Below, in pieces: positions 44,816 to 57,701 of a stretch of DNA of 64,000 bases. This stretch comes from Alopecurus myosuroides. Lineage: Eukaryota; Streptophyta; Magnoliopsida; Poales; Poaceae. Position 1 is the first letter of the stretch. Each line of letters starts with the position of its first letter. The translations under genes and the position numbers were made by a program. Where the stretch lies: assembly GCA_028641055.1 (NCBI GenBank), contig CM054061.1, positions 53,672,081-53,736,080 of the forward strand, read 5' to 3'. The notes under the pieces are model-generated. The model did no database searches. It saw only the letters and a program-made list of their open reading frames with translations, and was not told where the DNA came from.

Positions 44816-45819
44816 AATCAAGGTGTTCCCATGCCCCAGTACCTATATCTGTGTGCACATCTGTGTTGGGCCCTGGATGATGAACATCCTTCAGGTGTCC
44901 TTCAACACTAGGTTGAAGTTCAACTTGCGGTTGACCTGCATTTACTGTTTGAGGGATCCTCATTCCCCGCGGATGTTTCTGAGAAGCAGTGTCCCTTTTG
45001 TCCAGTTTTCTCCCCCTCTTGGGTGGTTGAGCGGTCTTTTGAGTTACCTCAACCCTCTGTGGAACATTCATAGCGGGAACATGTGATTTAGTGACATCTT
45101 TATAGTCTGTAAATGAATCTGGCAGGTTATTTGCATTATTTTGCACATTTATAATCATCTGAACTTCTAGTTCAAATTCATTCGTACGCGGATCTAATGA
45201 CTGAATTCCTTTAACAGTCCAATCTATTTCCCGGCATTTTTTGTGGTTCTTTTCTCCCCCTAATGTCAGAAAATTGTCCTCATCGAAGATGCAATCAGCG
45301 TATCGGGTTGTAAACAGATCCCTAGTTAGGGGCTCCAGGTACTTTATAATTGACGGAGAATTGTACCCCACGTAGATCCCCATTTTTCTATGTGGAATCA
45401 TCGATCTACGTTGAGGTGGTGATATCGGTACGTACACAACACAACCTAATCTTCAAAGAAAGGAAATACTTGGTTGATTTCCACGCAGTAACTGCAATGG
45501 GGAGGCCGTATGATATGCAGTTGGTCGAATTTGTATCAATTCCGCGGCATGTAACACCGCATTTCCCCAACAAGACGTTGGGAGATTAGGTTTTTGTAGA
45601 AGTTGTCTTACTATCAATTTAATCCTCTTGATAAGTGATTCCGCAAGACAATTTTGTTTGTGTAGATAGGGTACATAATGCTTCACAGTTATGCCCAAAG
45701 CTAGGGAATAATCATTGAATGCTCGTGAACTAAATTCAGCATGATTATCCATTCTGATGGATTCAATCCTATGCTCAAGATGATTTGCTCTCAGTTTTAT
45801 GATTTGAGTGATCAGCTTT
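44816..45819 (-). pseudogene. Element G integrase, C-terminal half
   Basis: On the minus strand, from 45819 leftward, the frame reads the second half of a Copia integrase: KLITQIIKLRANHLEHRIES, then RMDNHAEF with a catalytic Asp, CLAESLIKRIKL with the catalytic Glu, and CWGNAVLHAAELI. The frame breaks near 45450, then continues with VYVPISPPQRRSM, MGIYVGYNSPSIIKYLEPLT and a charged linker. It then stops short at about 44815, where reverse transcriptase should begin. A deletion fused it to LTR sequence. Confidence 0.8.
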
Positions 45820-48800
45820 TGTAACATCCACCTTTTTGTAATAAAGTGTTTGTGTGTTTGTGGTTGTGATCATGTCATGCATGCATTTTAAACCCCTAGT
45901 GGTATTTAAAACAGGTGCACTAAAATTAAATAACGGAGTTTATTTAAAATCACTTAAAAGTGCCACATTAAGTTGATGGTTTAAAATGGTGCAAATTTTT
46001 TCCCAACAAAGATATGTTGAGGGTGCCCATGTTGTAAGGAGCTCAAAAATGATTTTTACCAATTTTTGTTCTTTACAGAAAAGCCCGCAAAAACTGTTTT
46101 AGTGTGCTGTTTTGAAAGCAGCAAGGAACTTTTTGCAGTTTCTGGAAATCTGAGGGGTGTTTTCAGAAATTGGCCTTTGTCTTCTTCCTCCAGCCAGTAG
46201 ACGACCAAGCCGAGTACGTCGCCTCCCCTGCCACCTCCTCCTTGGTCCTCCTCGAGGATAAGGGCCAGGAGAAGTGCCCGTTTCCCTCTCCCCCTCCCCA
46301 CATCGAAGCCTCCTCTTCTCTGTTTCTTCCGTGTACAGGCACCCCAAACCGAATCCAAACCCTAACTGCCGGCCTCCGCCGCTCCCCGTCGGTGACACGC
46401 TCGCCCCGCACCCCTCCGAGCTCCCAGTTAGCTCCGCCACCCCTGCCTCTTCCTCCTCGAGCGCGTACAGCAGTGGGGAGCCCCGGGAGGGCCATCAATT
46501 TCGCGCCGGACGTCGCCACGGCCGCCGCCGTATTTCCCTCTCCGCCGGCGATTGCCGCCCCGCCTCGCCTCCCCGACCTCCTCATCACGTTCTCTGTGAG
46601 CTCCCGAACCCCCTGGTGCCCCCCCCCCTTCCTCCCTCTCCCTCTATTTCTCTTCCTCGTTGCCGGCTGCGGTCCGCCGCAGCTCGCCGGCGAGCACTCT
46701 GGCGACCTCTCGGTCGACCGAGACCATCCCTAGCATCCCCTTGATCATCTCCACTCTTCATGGAATTCGATTTCGGAAATACCGCGCCAATTCGATGAAT
46801 TGCATCGGTTCTGTGAGTTTTGGGCACGGGTGACGTCACCACGACGTCATGCCTGCGTCATAAGGCAGTTTCCTGTTTAATTTCTTTTAAACGAAATTGG
46901 TACTGCCACGTGGACCCCACCTGTATTTAATTTCAGAAAAAGAATTAAATTTGAAAATGCAATAACTTTTGATTCATAACTCAGAAAAATGTGTTCAATA
47001 TACCATTTTGTTCAGAAAAATGTAATCTACATGTTTATATCATTTGTACACATTTTTGACAAAGTTGAATTTTGAGCATTATTTAAATCATTTAAAATAA
47101 AGAAAATATGTTTTTATTCAAGAAAAATAGAAAATTACAAGTTATATATCAAAATGCTTAGAATGACAAATGCAACCTAGTTATGGTGTTTTAAACCCCT
47201 TTTGAGCAATTAAAGCTAGTGTCACTTTCATAATTGCCCGAATCGGCCTCCGAGGTCCACTTCGGGACTACATTCACTGGAACTGTTTTCTTAACATATG
47301 AACCCTTGAAACCCATGAACAATGTTTAGGGCTTATCTTTAATGCATTCAAATGTTCATGCATACATATTGAGCATTGCATCGATGCCTGTTTTGAGTGT
47401 TGTTCTCTTTCTTTCCGGTGTTTGCTCTTATCGGTAGACCTCGAATCCGGAGAGAAGTTCGACACCCCTGTTGCCGAATACTTGGTCTAAACAACCAAGT
47501 CAAGCACTTATTCCTAAAGATTTCTTCTGGTTTTCTTGAAGCAAGGCAAGCATAACCTCTTATCTGCCCATATATGTTTTCGAAGTGTTTTCTTTCTTGT
47601 ACGATGCATGCTTTACAAAGTATCTTGAGTCAATAGATAGAGTTATCCTATTTATTTGCATAAACCAGATATCATGATTCAATGCTCCTAGCAGACATAG
47701 GATTTGTTTGTGTGTATCGCCAAAGCCTCAAATATGCCATGCTTAGTCATACATGTATGTTGATCTCTGCTCCATCCGGTTGATGAATCAGAGTTACGAA
47801 ATGAATCTAGTATGATAGGATGACGTGGTAAGATTCGAGATGTGTGCTTAACATGATTAAAGGCTTGGATGAGTTGCCACATGGAATGTGGTGATTTGCC
47901 TCGTTCATGCCCCTAGGAGCGAGTTCTCGCCTTTGAAGCCAAGACTGATCGTGCAACCACACGGGGATTGGATTCCCCTCGGTTTCAACTTGTCTAGTTT
48001 GTTCCATGAGTTGCCTAGTTTGGGTGTTCCATTTGGATTTGCTGGGGATATTAAAACGTTTTCAAAACTAGGTCGTGGTGGTGTATCGGCGCTCTGCGGG
48101 TAGGTAACCGTCAAGCATTGCGCACAACGATAGAGACCCGGCAGGAGATGGCCACTCCCTATTGGCGGTCCATCTCTACTCGGAGCGACTCATGGAATAG
48201 GCGAAGCAAGGGAAAGATCGTGGTCAGCCACCCTCTGTCGGCACATCGTCGGAATTGTGCCAATAGCTTGGCATTAAGAGTCGGTTGATACGTGTGGGTA
48301 AAGTTGTACACCCCTGCAGGGTTTAATCTTTTCGAAAAGCCGTGTCCGCGGTTAAGGACAACTTGGTGTGACGGATCATCAGATCATAGATAACTTGAAC
48401 CTGACGTAAAAGATGTTGGCAATGAATGTTTAGTTTTAAGAGGTGGTTCCAGTTATCGGTGCTGAAGATGATGCTTCGAAGGTTCTGAAGGCAATACCCG
48501 TGAGAGGGTGTTCTTTTAAAAGATTTGTGAAAAACTTCTCTATCTCCCTCTATTCGAAACAAAGTTGGCTTTACGCAAAACAACCTTCATAAACCCTTTA
48601 TGAACAAGCAGATATATAATAGGTTAGTTAAGTCTTGTTGAGTACCTCCCGTACTCATGTTTGCTTCAATTTGGTTCAGGTGGAGTTCCATACCTTTGGT
48701 GGTGTTTCAACGTGGACATCGACGGATATTTTGGGGTTTCCCAGGTAGCAGCCTGGAATCTATGGGCTGGGACGTCACCTTATGTTGCGGCCTCTTAGGC

Positions 48801-49361
48801 CTTTTTGGTTCTTGTTGATTAGCAACATAATTTTCTTTCCTTTGTCTGATGTAATGTTGGGTCGTGTGACCTCTGCTTGTAAGCTATACTCTAGTATTAC
48901 TTGCTTAATAAAGCTTCATGTTTAAAGTACTGCTTTGATCGGTTGTTGGTTTCGAGCCTGTTGTTATACAGTTTTGGCTATGCCTGCATAGTTGTCGCAG
49001 TCGAGGGGTTGTGGAGTCGATGATCCATGTCCGAGCCCGCCTGCCGATGTGATTCGGCCTGGGGCGAGGTAACCCCAGTAACCCTCGATTGTTGTTGCAC
49101 TTTCTGGACACATAGCAGCTCTGTATAGCTTTGGTCCCGTTCCTTCAGTTTCATCCGACCCGTGGACGCTTGGGTATGCATAATTGGTTATGACTAGCAT
49201 GGATACAAGGAGTAGTAGACCGGGGATCCGGACTACGTGCCGATGAATCCGGTCCGCCTGCCGTTGTTTGTTGCGGCCGGGGCTGGTAACCCTGAAGCCC
49301 TTGTGAGTCCATGGCTAGGAGCACATGACAGTGTGTATATCTCTCGGTCCGGGGTCTGACA
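45820..49361 (+). mobile_element. Element F 5' LTR
   Basis: The LTR is 3542 bp. It contains a GC-rich, gene-leader-like block at about 46170-46740 with long frames on both strands, then AT-rich DNA, and a polyadenylation-type AATAAA at 48907-48912. The frames in the GC block are also present in the other LTR (54502-55082), as expected of a duplicate, and I do not call them genes. Confidence 0.9.
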
Positions 49362-49366
49362 GGTCA

Positions 49367-49378
49367 TGGTATCAGAGC
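49367..49378 (+). promoter_or_regulatory. Element F primer-binding site
   Basis: tggtatcagagc, five bases after the LTR end, matches initiator methionine tRNA. Confidence 0.9.
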
Positions 49379-49772
49379 AGGACTGCCTGTAGGAAAACCC
49401 TTGCTTTTGGTCGATGTTGAGTCTAGAGTTTGTGAAAACTATTTTCGAAATGACAAATGAGTTACGAAAACCTTCTTAGGATTCTTTTTACTCCTTACCT
49501 GGTATCGCTCTAACTCTGAGTCACCGTATCTCATTTGTTTTCAAATGTTTTACCTCTCACCTGTTAACTTCAAAGTTAGGGGGAAAATCGTTGGGTGTTT
49601 TTCCTAGTACTCCGTGTCAGGTTGCTAATGTTCTCAGAGTTTCCAAGTTACCTCCATCGGTCTAAATCGTTGTTTCCTTCTGACTTCAATTGATCCATAT
49701 CAAGTCATGAATCTTTCTGTTGCATTCTTTCCATGGGAGTGTTTCTCATGGTTCCGTTTCTTTGTACTCAGG

Positions 49773-51170
49773 ATGTCCAGGAGTATTCAAGATTCCGTTG
49801 AAAGTGGTCATATCGAGGGAGAGTTGTCATCTTCCTTAATGACGCAAGTTCTTCAGGATATCGAGACTAACCGCCTGAGAAATGAACATCTCCTTGAGCG
49901 TGTGGCGCAAAACACTGAACGTCGTCATGACGAATGTGTCACATTTGGGGATTTAGTTCATGCTAAGCTTCCAATTTTCAGCAATCTCAACAAACCCATC
50001 GATGCTGATGATTGGCTTCGTGCCATCGAGCGCAAATTTAACGCTCTCCATGTTCCAGAAAGTGACCGTGTGAACTTTGCCGCCTAACAGCTAGAGGGTG
50101 AAGCTCGTTCATGGTGGGAAAGTTTCTTGGCGTTGCAATCGCCGGGACATAAGGTTACTTGGGAGGAGTTCCATAAAGAGTTCAGTGTTGCCCATGTTCC
50201 TGAGGCAGTTATGGACTCCAAAAGAAAAGAGTTCCTGGATCTGACCCAGGGACAGATGGATGTTGAAACTTACGGGCGTGAATTCACCCGTTTGGCTCGT
50301 TACGCACCCCGAGATGTTGCAGATGATGCGGATAAACAATAGTTGTTCTGCAAGGGTCTGAATTCCGGAGTTCGCTATGAGCTACTCTCTTTCCAGTTCC
50401 CAACCTTCTAGGACCTTTATAATCATGCTCTTACCTTGGAGCATGGCAAAAAGGAAATGGAAATTTCTTTGAAGCAGAGTTCTGGAGAGTCACGTGCGTC
50501 TTCTTCTGGTTCCAAGAAGCGTCGTGTGTTCGTTCCGTACAGTGCTATTCCATATCCGTCAGTTGTTCAACAAGGTCACCTTGGTGGGCAATCCAGAGTT
50601 GCTGGTGGTAAGAAACAGCTGGTGACATTTCATGTATGTGATGAACTTGGCCATTACTCCGACAAATGTCCTCAGAGGATATCTCCTGCACCTCAGCTCG
50701 TTCCTACACGGGTTGTTAACCGTGGTCGTTTGAACCATGTTCTTATTGAAGAAGCTCAGAAAGCACCTGATGTCGTGTTGGGAATGATTCGTGTTAACCT
50801 AGCTCCAGCCTCTGTTCTGTTTGATTCCGGGGCGTCACACTCATGTGTGTCAAGAGCTTTTGTGGTGTTGCATGACATACCTCTTGTGAGTATTGTTCCT
50901 CCGTTGATAATTTCCACCCCAGGGTCCTTCTGTTATACCAATCAGTGTTGCCCTGGTGTGCCAATTGAAATTGGAGGTTTGGTGTTTCTCAGTACACTTG
51001 CCATCATGGACCAAACTAATATCAATGTCATACTGGGCATGGACTGGTTGTCAACACATCATGCTACGATTGACTGTGCAGCCAAGTCTGTTACCCTGAT
51101 TCATCCATATGGCCAGACAACTCGGTTGTTGTTTCCTTGCGGGACAGTTCAACCACAGCCACGTCCTTAG
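49773..51170 (+). pseudogene. Element F gag and protease, broken
   Basis: The frame starts MSRSIQDSVESG. The capsid domain (FSNLNKPIDADDWLRAIERKF, WEEFHKEFSVAHVP, GREFTRLARYAP) is cut by a TAA at 50085, a TAG at 50340 and a TAG near 50411. A zinc-knuckle site near 50628 reads HVCDELGHYSDKC, with the first Cys lost. The protease follows in frame with active site LFDSGASHSCVS at about 50818-50853 and ILGMDWLS; a TAG at 51168 separates it from reverse transcriptase. Confidence 0.85.
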
Positions 51171-51218
51171 CTCAATGCAATCGAAGTTCGACCATCTCTC
51201 GAGATTCATGAGGTATCA

Positions 51219-54110
51219 GTGGTGTGTAAGTACTCGGATGTCTTCCCGGAAGATCTTCCTGGTATGCATCATGATTATTCAGTGGAGTTTGTTCTTGAAC
51301 TAATTCCTGGAGTGGCTCCTTCTTCTGAAAGACCACACCGTATGTCTCCAGAAGAGCTGGTTGAGTTGAAGAAGCAAATAGAGGAGTCAGAAGGAAAAGG
51401 CTTTCCTCATGCCAACACATCTTCTTGTGGATGTCCTACACTCATCGTCATGAAGAAGGATTCCACAGTTCCCCAGCTGGTTAGTGTATATTGTCCGTTC
51501 AATGATGTGGCAATAAAGCACAAGTGTTCTCTTCCTCGGACAAATGATTTGTTTGACCGTCTGATTGGTGCCACTGTTTTCTCCAAGATACACTTAAGTC
51601 TGGGTTATCATCAACTTCAGACTAGGTCCGGGAATGTTTCTAAAACAGTTGTCAAAACTCGTTATGGTCTTTACGAGTACCCTGTTATGCTTCCCGAACT
51701 CTCCAATGCTCCAACCATGTCGATGGGGCTTATGAAATCCATTTTCATGGAGTATCTTGACAAGTTCGTTGTGGTTTACCTCGACGATGTTATAATCTAC
51801 TCCAAGTCCAAACAAGAACATGTTGAACATCTTCGGCTAGCTTTGACAAAGCTTCGTGAGCATCGTCTCTATGCCAAATTCTCCAGATGTGAGTTCTGGT
51901 TGAAAGATCTCATATTTCTAGGCTATGTCCTATCTGCTGAAGGAGTTGCAGCTTTCCCTAACAAAGTTCAAGCCATATTGGACTGGGAGTCACCTAAGTC
52001 CATCAAAGAAGTTCGAAACTTCCTCGAAATTATCGGTTGTTATCACCGCTCTATTGAAGGTTTCTCCAAAGCTGCCAAGCCAATGACTGATCTTCTTAAG
52101 AAATATAAACAGTTTGTATGGTCAAGAATGGCAGAAGAGAGTTTCCGGTTGTTGAAAACCAAGCTGGCTAATGCTCCTATGCTTGTCCTTCCGGACACGC
52201 GCAAGGACTTCGTTATCTTCTGTGATGCCTCTCGTCAAGGTATCGATTGTGGTCTATTGCAAGATGGTCGTGTGGTTTCTTATGATTCTCGACAACTGAA
52301 ACCACATGAGCCCAAATATCCAACTCATGCTCTTGAGTTAGCAGCTGTTGTGTATGCCTTGAAACAATGGCGTCATCATCTGCTAGGAAATCAATGTGAG
52401 TTCTACTTCCATCAGCAGAGCTTCAAATATCTTTTTACCCAACCAGATCTCAGTCTCAGACAAAAGAGATGGTTGGAACTAGTCAAAGAACCCAATGTGG
52501 AGGTCAATAGTCAAACCGATAAAGGTAAAGTCGTGGCTGACACGACAATCCAGAAGTCTTACTGTAACAGCTTGATGATACAGCAAGATCAACCTTCTCT
52601 CCACAAAGAGTTCTCCAAGGTCAATCTTGAGGTTGTTCCCTCTGGTTATCTGGTTAATCCAGAAGTGAAACCATCCTTTGAACATCAAATCAAAGATGCC
52701 CAAAAGCGGGATCTAAGCATTACCTTGGTCAAGAGAAAGATTTCTCGTGGAGTTCCTACATGTTTCTCTGTTGATGATCAAGGTACCGTTTATTTTGGTG
52801 AACGTATTGTTGTGCCGAAGAAGCGGAGTCTGAAACAACTGATCCTCCGTGAAGCTCATGAGTCACTTCTCTCTGTTCATCCTGGTAGCACCAAAATGTA
52901 CCATGATCTACGTCAAAGGTTCTGGTGGACCAAGATGAAGCGAGATATCGCTCAATTTGTGGCTGAATGCGACGTTTGTCGTCGTGCTAAAGCTGAACAT
53001 CAAAGACCAGTTGCTACTCTCTACCCCACCCCTATTCCTGTTTGGAAGTGGGATGAAGTTGAGATGAATTTCATTGTTGGTCTTCCAAGAAATGATCAGG
53101 GACACACCGCTATCTGGATAGTGATTGATCGTCTATCAAAGGTTGCTCATTTCGTTCCTATCCATCAGAGCATCATTGCTAAACAACTGGCAGATTTATA
53201 TGTTTCTCAGATAATACCTCTTCATGGTGTTCCTAAGAAAATCCTTTTTGATCATGGAAATCTGTTTACTTCCAAGGGCTGGGCAAGTTTCAAGCAAGCT
53301 ATGGGAAGTCGTCTACATTCCACCATAATCTATCAGTCATCCCGTAATGATCACCTCGGGAGTCTAAACCAAACACTTGAAGACATGCTTCGAGATTGTG
53401 TTGTATCCTTTGGTAATGATTGGGAGAAGTGTCTTCCATCTGCCGAGTTCGTTTATAACAACTGCTTCCAAGTTATCTTAGCCAAAGCTCCATTTGAAGT
53501 TATGTACAACAGAAACTGTTCAATTCCGTTAAATTGGTCAGAAACGGGTGAAAGGCAGTTCTTTGGACCGAAGAATCTGATCAATAAGACTGAAGAAACA
53601 GTTTGTATCATCCGTGAACATTTGAAAGCGGCTCAGTCCCTCCAGAAGAGTTATGGTGACTGTCAACAAGATATTCGTTATGATGTTGGCGGACAAGCCT
53701 ATCTTCGAGTCATACCTTTGAAAGGTGTTCATCGTGAGGTCATGAAGGGAAAATTACCGCCTCGCTATGTTGGTCCTTTCCCTGTTCTTGCAAAAAGTGG
53801 GAATTTTGCTTATCGTCTCCACCTACCTTCAGCGTTCCCACGGGTTCATGCTACATTCCACGTCTCACAACTCCATCGCTGTTTCAAAGATTCCAACCGT
53901 GGTGTTGATCATCAAACCATTGATCTCAAGGACGATCTGACCTACCGAGAATGTCCTGTCCGTATCCTCGAGGCAGCTAAACGAAAGATTCGATGCTGAA
54001 GCATCAAGTGCCTCAAAGTTCAGTGGTCTCATCATTCTGAAGCTGAAGCAACCTGGGAACGAGAAGACCGTTTACGATCTGAGTACCCGTCCTTCTTTGC
54101 TAAAACCTAG
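51219..54110 (+). pseudogene. Element F pol: long open frame with altered catalytic residues
   Basis: A 926-codon frame (to the TGA at 53997-53999) spans reverse transcriptase, RNase H and integrase. The YLDD box (51777-51788) is intact, but the family's first catalytic Asp (SKIDL) is His (51591-51593). RNase H keeps CDAS and ALELAAV, but the later Asp of the TDHKSL motif is His (52410-52412). Integrase keeps the zinc finger (CDVCRRAKAEH) and FDHG, but the first Asp of MDFI is Asn (53067-53069) and the Glu of QTER is Gly (53358-53360). After the TGA the same frame continues with a chromodomain-like LKVQWSHHSEAEATWERED to 54110. Confidence 0.9.
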
Positions 54111-54130
54111 GAATCTCGGGACAAGATTCT

Positions 54131-54147
54131 TGTAAGGGGGGTAGACT
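54131..54147 (+). promoter_or_regulatory. Polypurine tract of element F
   Basis: gtaaggggggtagact lies directly before the LTR start tgtaac at 54148. Confidence 0.8.
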
Positions 54148-57100
54148 TGTAACATCCACCTTTTTGTAATAAAGTGTTTGTGTGTTTGTGGTTGTGATCA
54201 TTTCATGTCATGCATGCATTTTAAACCCCTAGTGGTATTTAAAACATGTGCACTAAAATTAAATAACGGAGTTTATTTAAAATCACTTAAAAGTGCCACA
54301 TTAAGTTGATGGTTTAAAATGGTGCAAAATTTTGCCCAACAAAGATATGTTGAGGGTTCCCATGTTGTAAGGAGCTCAAAAATGATTTTTACCAATTTTT
54401 GTTCTTTACAGAAAAGCCCTCAAAAACTGTTTTAGTGTGCTGTTTTGAAAGCAGCAAGGACCTTTTTGCAGTTTCTGGAAATCTCAGGGGGTTTTTAGAA
54501 ATTGGCCTGTGTCTTCTTCCTCCAGCCAGTAGACGACCAAGCCGAGCACGTCACCTCCCCCGCCACCTCCTGCTTGGTCCTCCTCGAGGATAAGGGACAG
54601 GATAAGTGCCCGTTTCCCTCTCCTCCTCCCCACATCAAAGCCTCCTCTTCTCTGTTTCTTCCGTGTACACGCACCCCAAACCGAATCCAAACCCTAACTG
54701 CCGGCCTCCGCCGCTCCCCGCCGGCGACACGCTCGCCCCGCGCCCCTCCGAGCTCCCAGTTAGCTCCGCCACCCCTGCCTCTTCCTCCTCGAGCGCGTAC
54801 AGCAGTGGGGAGCCCCGGGAGGGCCTTCAATTTCGTGCCGGACGTCACCACGGCCGCCGCCGGATTTCCCTCGCCGCCGGCGATTGCCGCCCCGCCTCGC
54901 CTCCCCGACCTCCTCATCACGTTCTCTATGAGCTCCCGAACCCCCTGGTGCCCCTCCCTTCCTCCCTCCCACTCTATTTCTCTTCCTCGTCGCCGGCTGC
55001 GGTACGCCGCCGCGCCGCAGCTCGCCGGCGAGCACTCCGGCGACCTCTCGGTCGACCGAGACCATCCCTAGCATCCCCTTGATCATCTCCACCCCGTGGT
55101 GGAATTCGATTTCGGAAATACCGCGCCAATTCGATGAATTGCATCGGTTCTGTGAGTTTTGGGCACGGGTGACGTCACCACGACGTCATGCCTGCGTCAT
55201 AAGGCAGTTTCCTGTTTAATTTCTTTTAAACGAAATTGGTACTGCCACGTGGACCCCGCCTGTATTTAATTTCAGAAAAAGAATTAAATTTGAAAATGCA
55301 ATAACTTTTGATTCATAACTCAAAAAAATGTGTTCAATATACCATTTTGTTCAGAAAAATGTAATCTACATGTTTATATCATTTGTACACATTTTTGACA
55401 AAGTTGAATTTTGAGAATTATTTAAATCATTTAAAATAAAGAAAATATGTTTTTATTCAAGAAAATTAGAAAATTACAAGTTATATGTCAAAATGCTTAG
55501 AATGACAAATGTAACCTAGTTATGGTGTTTTCAACCCCTTTTGAGCAATTAAAGTTAGTGTCACTTTCATAATTGCCCGAATCGGCCTCCGAGGTCCACT
55601 TCGGGACTAAATTCACTGGAACTGTTTTCTTAACATATGAACCCTAGAAACCCATGAACCATGTTTACGGCTTATCTTTAATGCATTCAAATGTTCATGC
55701 ATACTTATTGAGCATTGCATCGATGCCTGTTTTGAGTGTTGTTCTCTTTCTTTCCGGTGTTTGCTCTTATCGGTAGACCTCGAATCCGGAGAGAAGTTCG
55801 ACACCGCTGTTGCCGAATACTTGGTCTAAACAACCAAGTCAAGAACTTATTCCTGAAGCTTTCTTCTGGTTTTCTTGAAGAAAGGCAAGCATAACCTCTT
55901 ACCTGCCGATATATGTTTTCGAAGTGTTTTCCTTCTCGTACGATGCATGCTTTACAAAGTATCTTGAGTCAATAGATAGAGTTATCCTATTTATTTGCAT
56001 AAACCAGATATCATGATTCAATGCTCCTAGCAGACATAGGATTTGTTTGTGTGTATCGCCAAAGCCTCAAATATGCCATGCTTAGTCATACATGTCCGTT
56101 GATCTCTACTCCATCCGGTTGATGAATCAGAGTTACGAAATGAATCTAGTATGATAGGATGACGTGGTAAGATTCGAGATGTGTGCTTAACATGATTAAA
56201 GGCTTGGATGAGTTGCCACATGGAATGTGGTGATTTGCCTCGTTCATGCCCCTAGAAGCGAGTTCTCGCCTTTGAAGCCAAGACTGATCGTGCAACCACA
56301 TGGGGATTGGATTCCCCTCGGTTTCAACTTGTCTAGTTTGTTCCATGAGTTGCCTAGTTCGGGCGTTCCATTTGGATTTGCTGTGGATATTAAAACGTTT
56401 TCAAAACTAGGTCGTGGTGGTGTATCGGCGCTCTGCGGGTAGGTAACCGTCGAGCATTGCGCACAACGATAGAGACCCGGCAGGAGATGGCCACTCCCTA
56501 TTGGTGGTCCATCTCTACTCGGAGCGACTCATGGAATAGGCGAAGCAAGGGAAAGATCGTGGTCAGCCACCCTCTGCCGGCACATCGACGGAATTGTGCC
56601 AATAGCTTGGCATTAAGAGTCGGTTGATACATGTGGGTAAAGTTGTACACCCCTGCAGGGTTTAATCTTTTCGAAAAGCCGTGTCCGCGGTTAAGGACAA
56701 CTTGGTGACGGATCCTGAGATCATAGATAACTTTAACCTGACGTAAAAGATGTTGGCAATGAATGTTTAGTTTTAAGAGGTGGTTCCAGTTATCGGTGCT
56801 GAAGATGATGCTTCGAAGGTTCTGAAGGCAATACCCGTGAGAGGGTGTTCTTTTAAAAGATTTGTGAAAAACTTCTCTATCTCCCTCTATTCGAAACAAA
56901 GTTGGCTTTACGCAAAACAACGTTCATAAACACTTTATGAACAAGCAGATATATAATAGGTTAGTTAAGTCTTGTTGAGTACCTCCCGTACTCATGTTTG
57001 CTTCAATTTGGTTCAGGTGGAGTTCCATACCTTTGGTGGTGTTTCAACGTGGACATCGACGGATAGTTTGGGGTTTCCCAAGTAGTAGCCTGGAATCTAT

Positions 57101-57696
57101 GGGCTGGGACGTCGCCTTATGTTGCGGCCTCTTAGGCCTTTTTGGTTCTTGTTGATTAGCAACATAATTTGCTTTCCTTTGTCTGATGTAATGTTGGGTC
57201 GTGTGACCTCTTCTTGTAAGCTATACTCTAGTATTACTTGCTTAATAAAGCTTCATGTTTAGAGTACTGCTTTGATCGGTTGTTGGTTTCGACCCCCTGT
57301 TATACAGTTTTGCCTATGCCTGCATAGTTGTCGCAGTCGAGGGGTTGTGGAGCCGATGATCCATGTTCGAGCCCGCCTGCCGATGTGATTCGGCCTGGGG
57401 CGAGGTAACCCCAGTAACCCTCGATTGTTGTTGCACTTCTGGACACATAGCAGCTCTGTATAGCTTTGGTCCCGTTCCTTCAGTTTCATCCGACCCGTGG
57501 ACGCTTGGGTATGCATAATTGGTTATGACTAGCATGGATACAAGGAGTAGTAGACCGGGGATCCGGACTACGTGCCGATGAATCCGGTCTGCCTGCCGTT
57601 GTTTGTTGTGGCCGGGGCTGGTAACCCTGAAGCCCTTGTGAGTCCATGGCTAGGAGCACATGACAGTGTGTATATCTCTGGGTCCGGGGTCTGACA
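54148..57696 (+). mobile_element. Element F 3' LTR
   Basis: The LTR is 3549 bp, collinear with 45820-49361, with small insertions (for example near 54200) and substitutions. The GC-rich block is at 54502-55082 and AATAAA at about 57243. The right flank gcttt resumes element G. Confidence 0.9.
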
Positions 57697-57701
57697 GCTT
57701 T

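Larger units (their letters stand above)
45820..57696 (+). mobile_element. Element F: Gypsy chromovirus-like retrotransposon
   Basis: This is a complete element with LTRs 45820-49361 and 54148-57696, both tgtaacatcc to gggtctgaca, and target duplication gcttt (45815-45819 and 57697-57701). The order protease, reverse transcriptase, RNase H, integrase, plus a chromodomain-like tail, places it in the Tekay/Del type of Ty3/Gypsy chromoviruses. The LTRs differ by scattered small changes. Gag carries several stops and the pol frame is open but has altered catalytic residues, so it is inactive. Confidence 0.92.

Noticed and set aside
46170..46744. Overlapping frames of 141-187 codons on both strands
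   Set aside because: They lie in an LTR, are duplicated at 54502-55082, are rich in Pro, Ser and Arg from GC-rich DNA, and have no domain.
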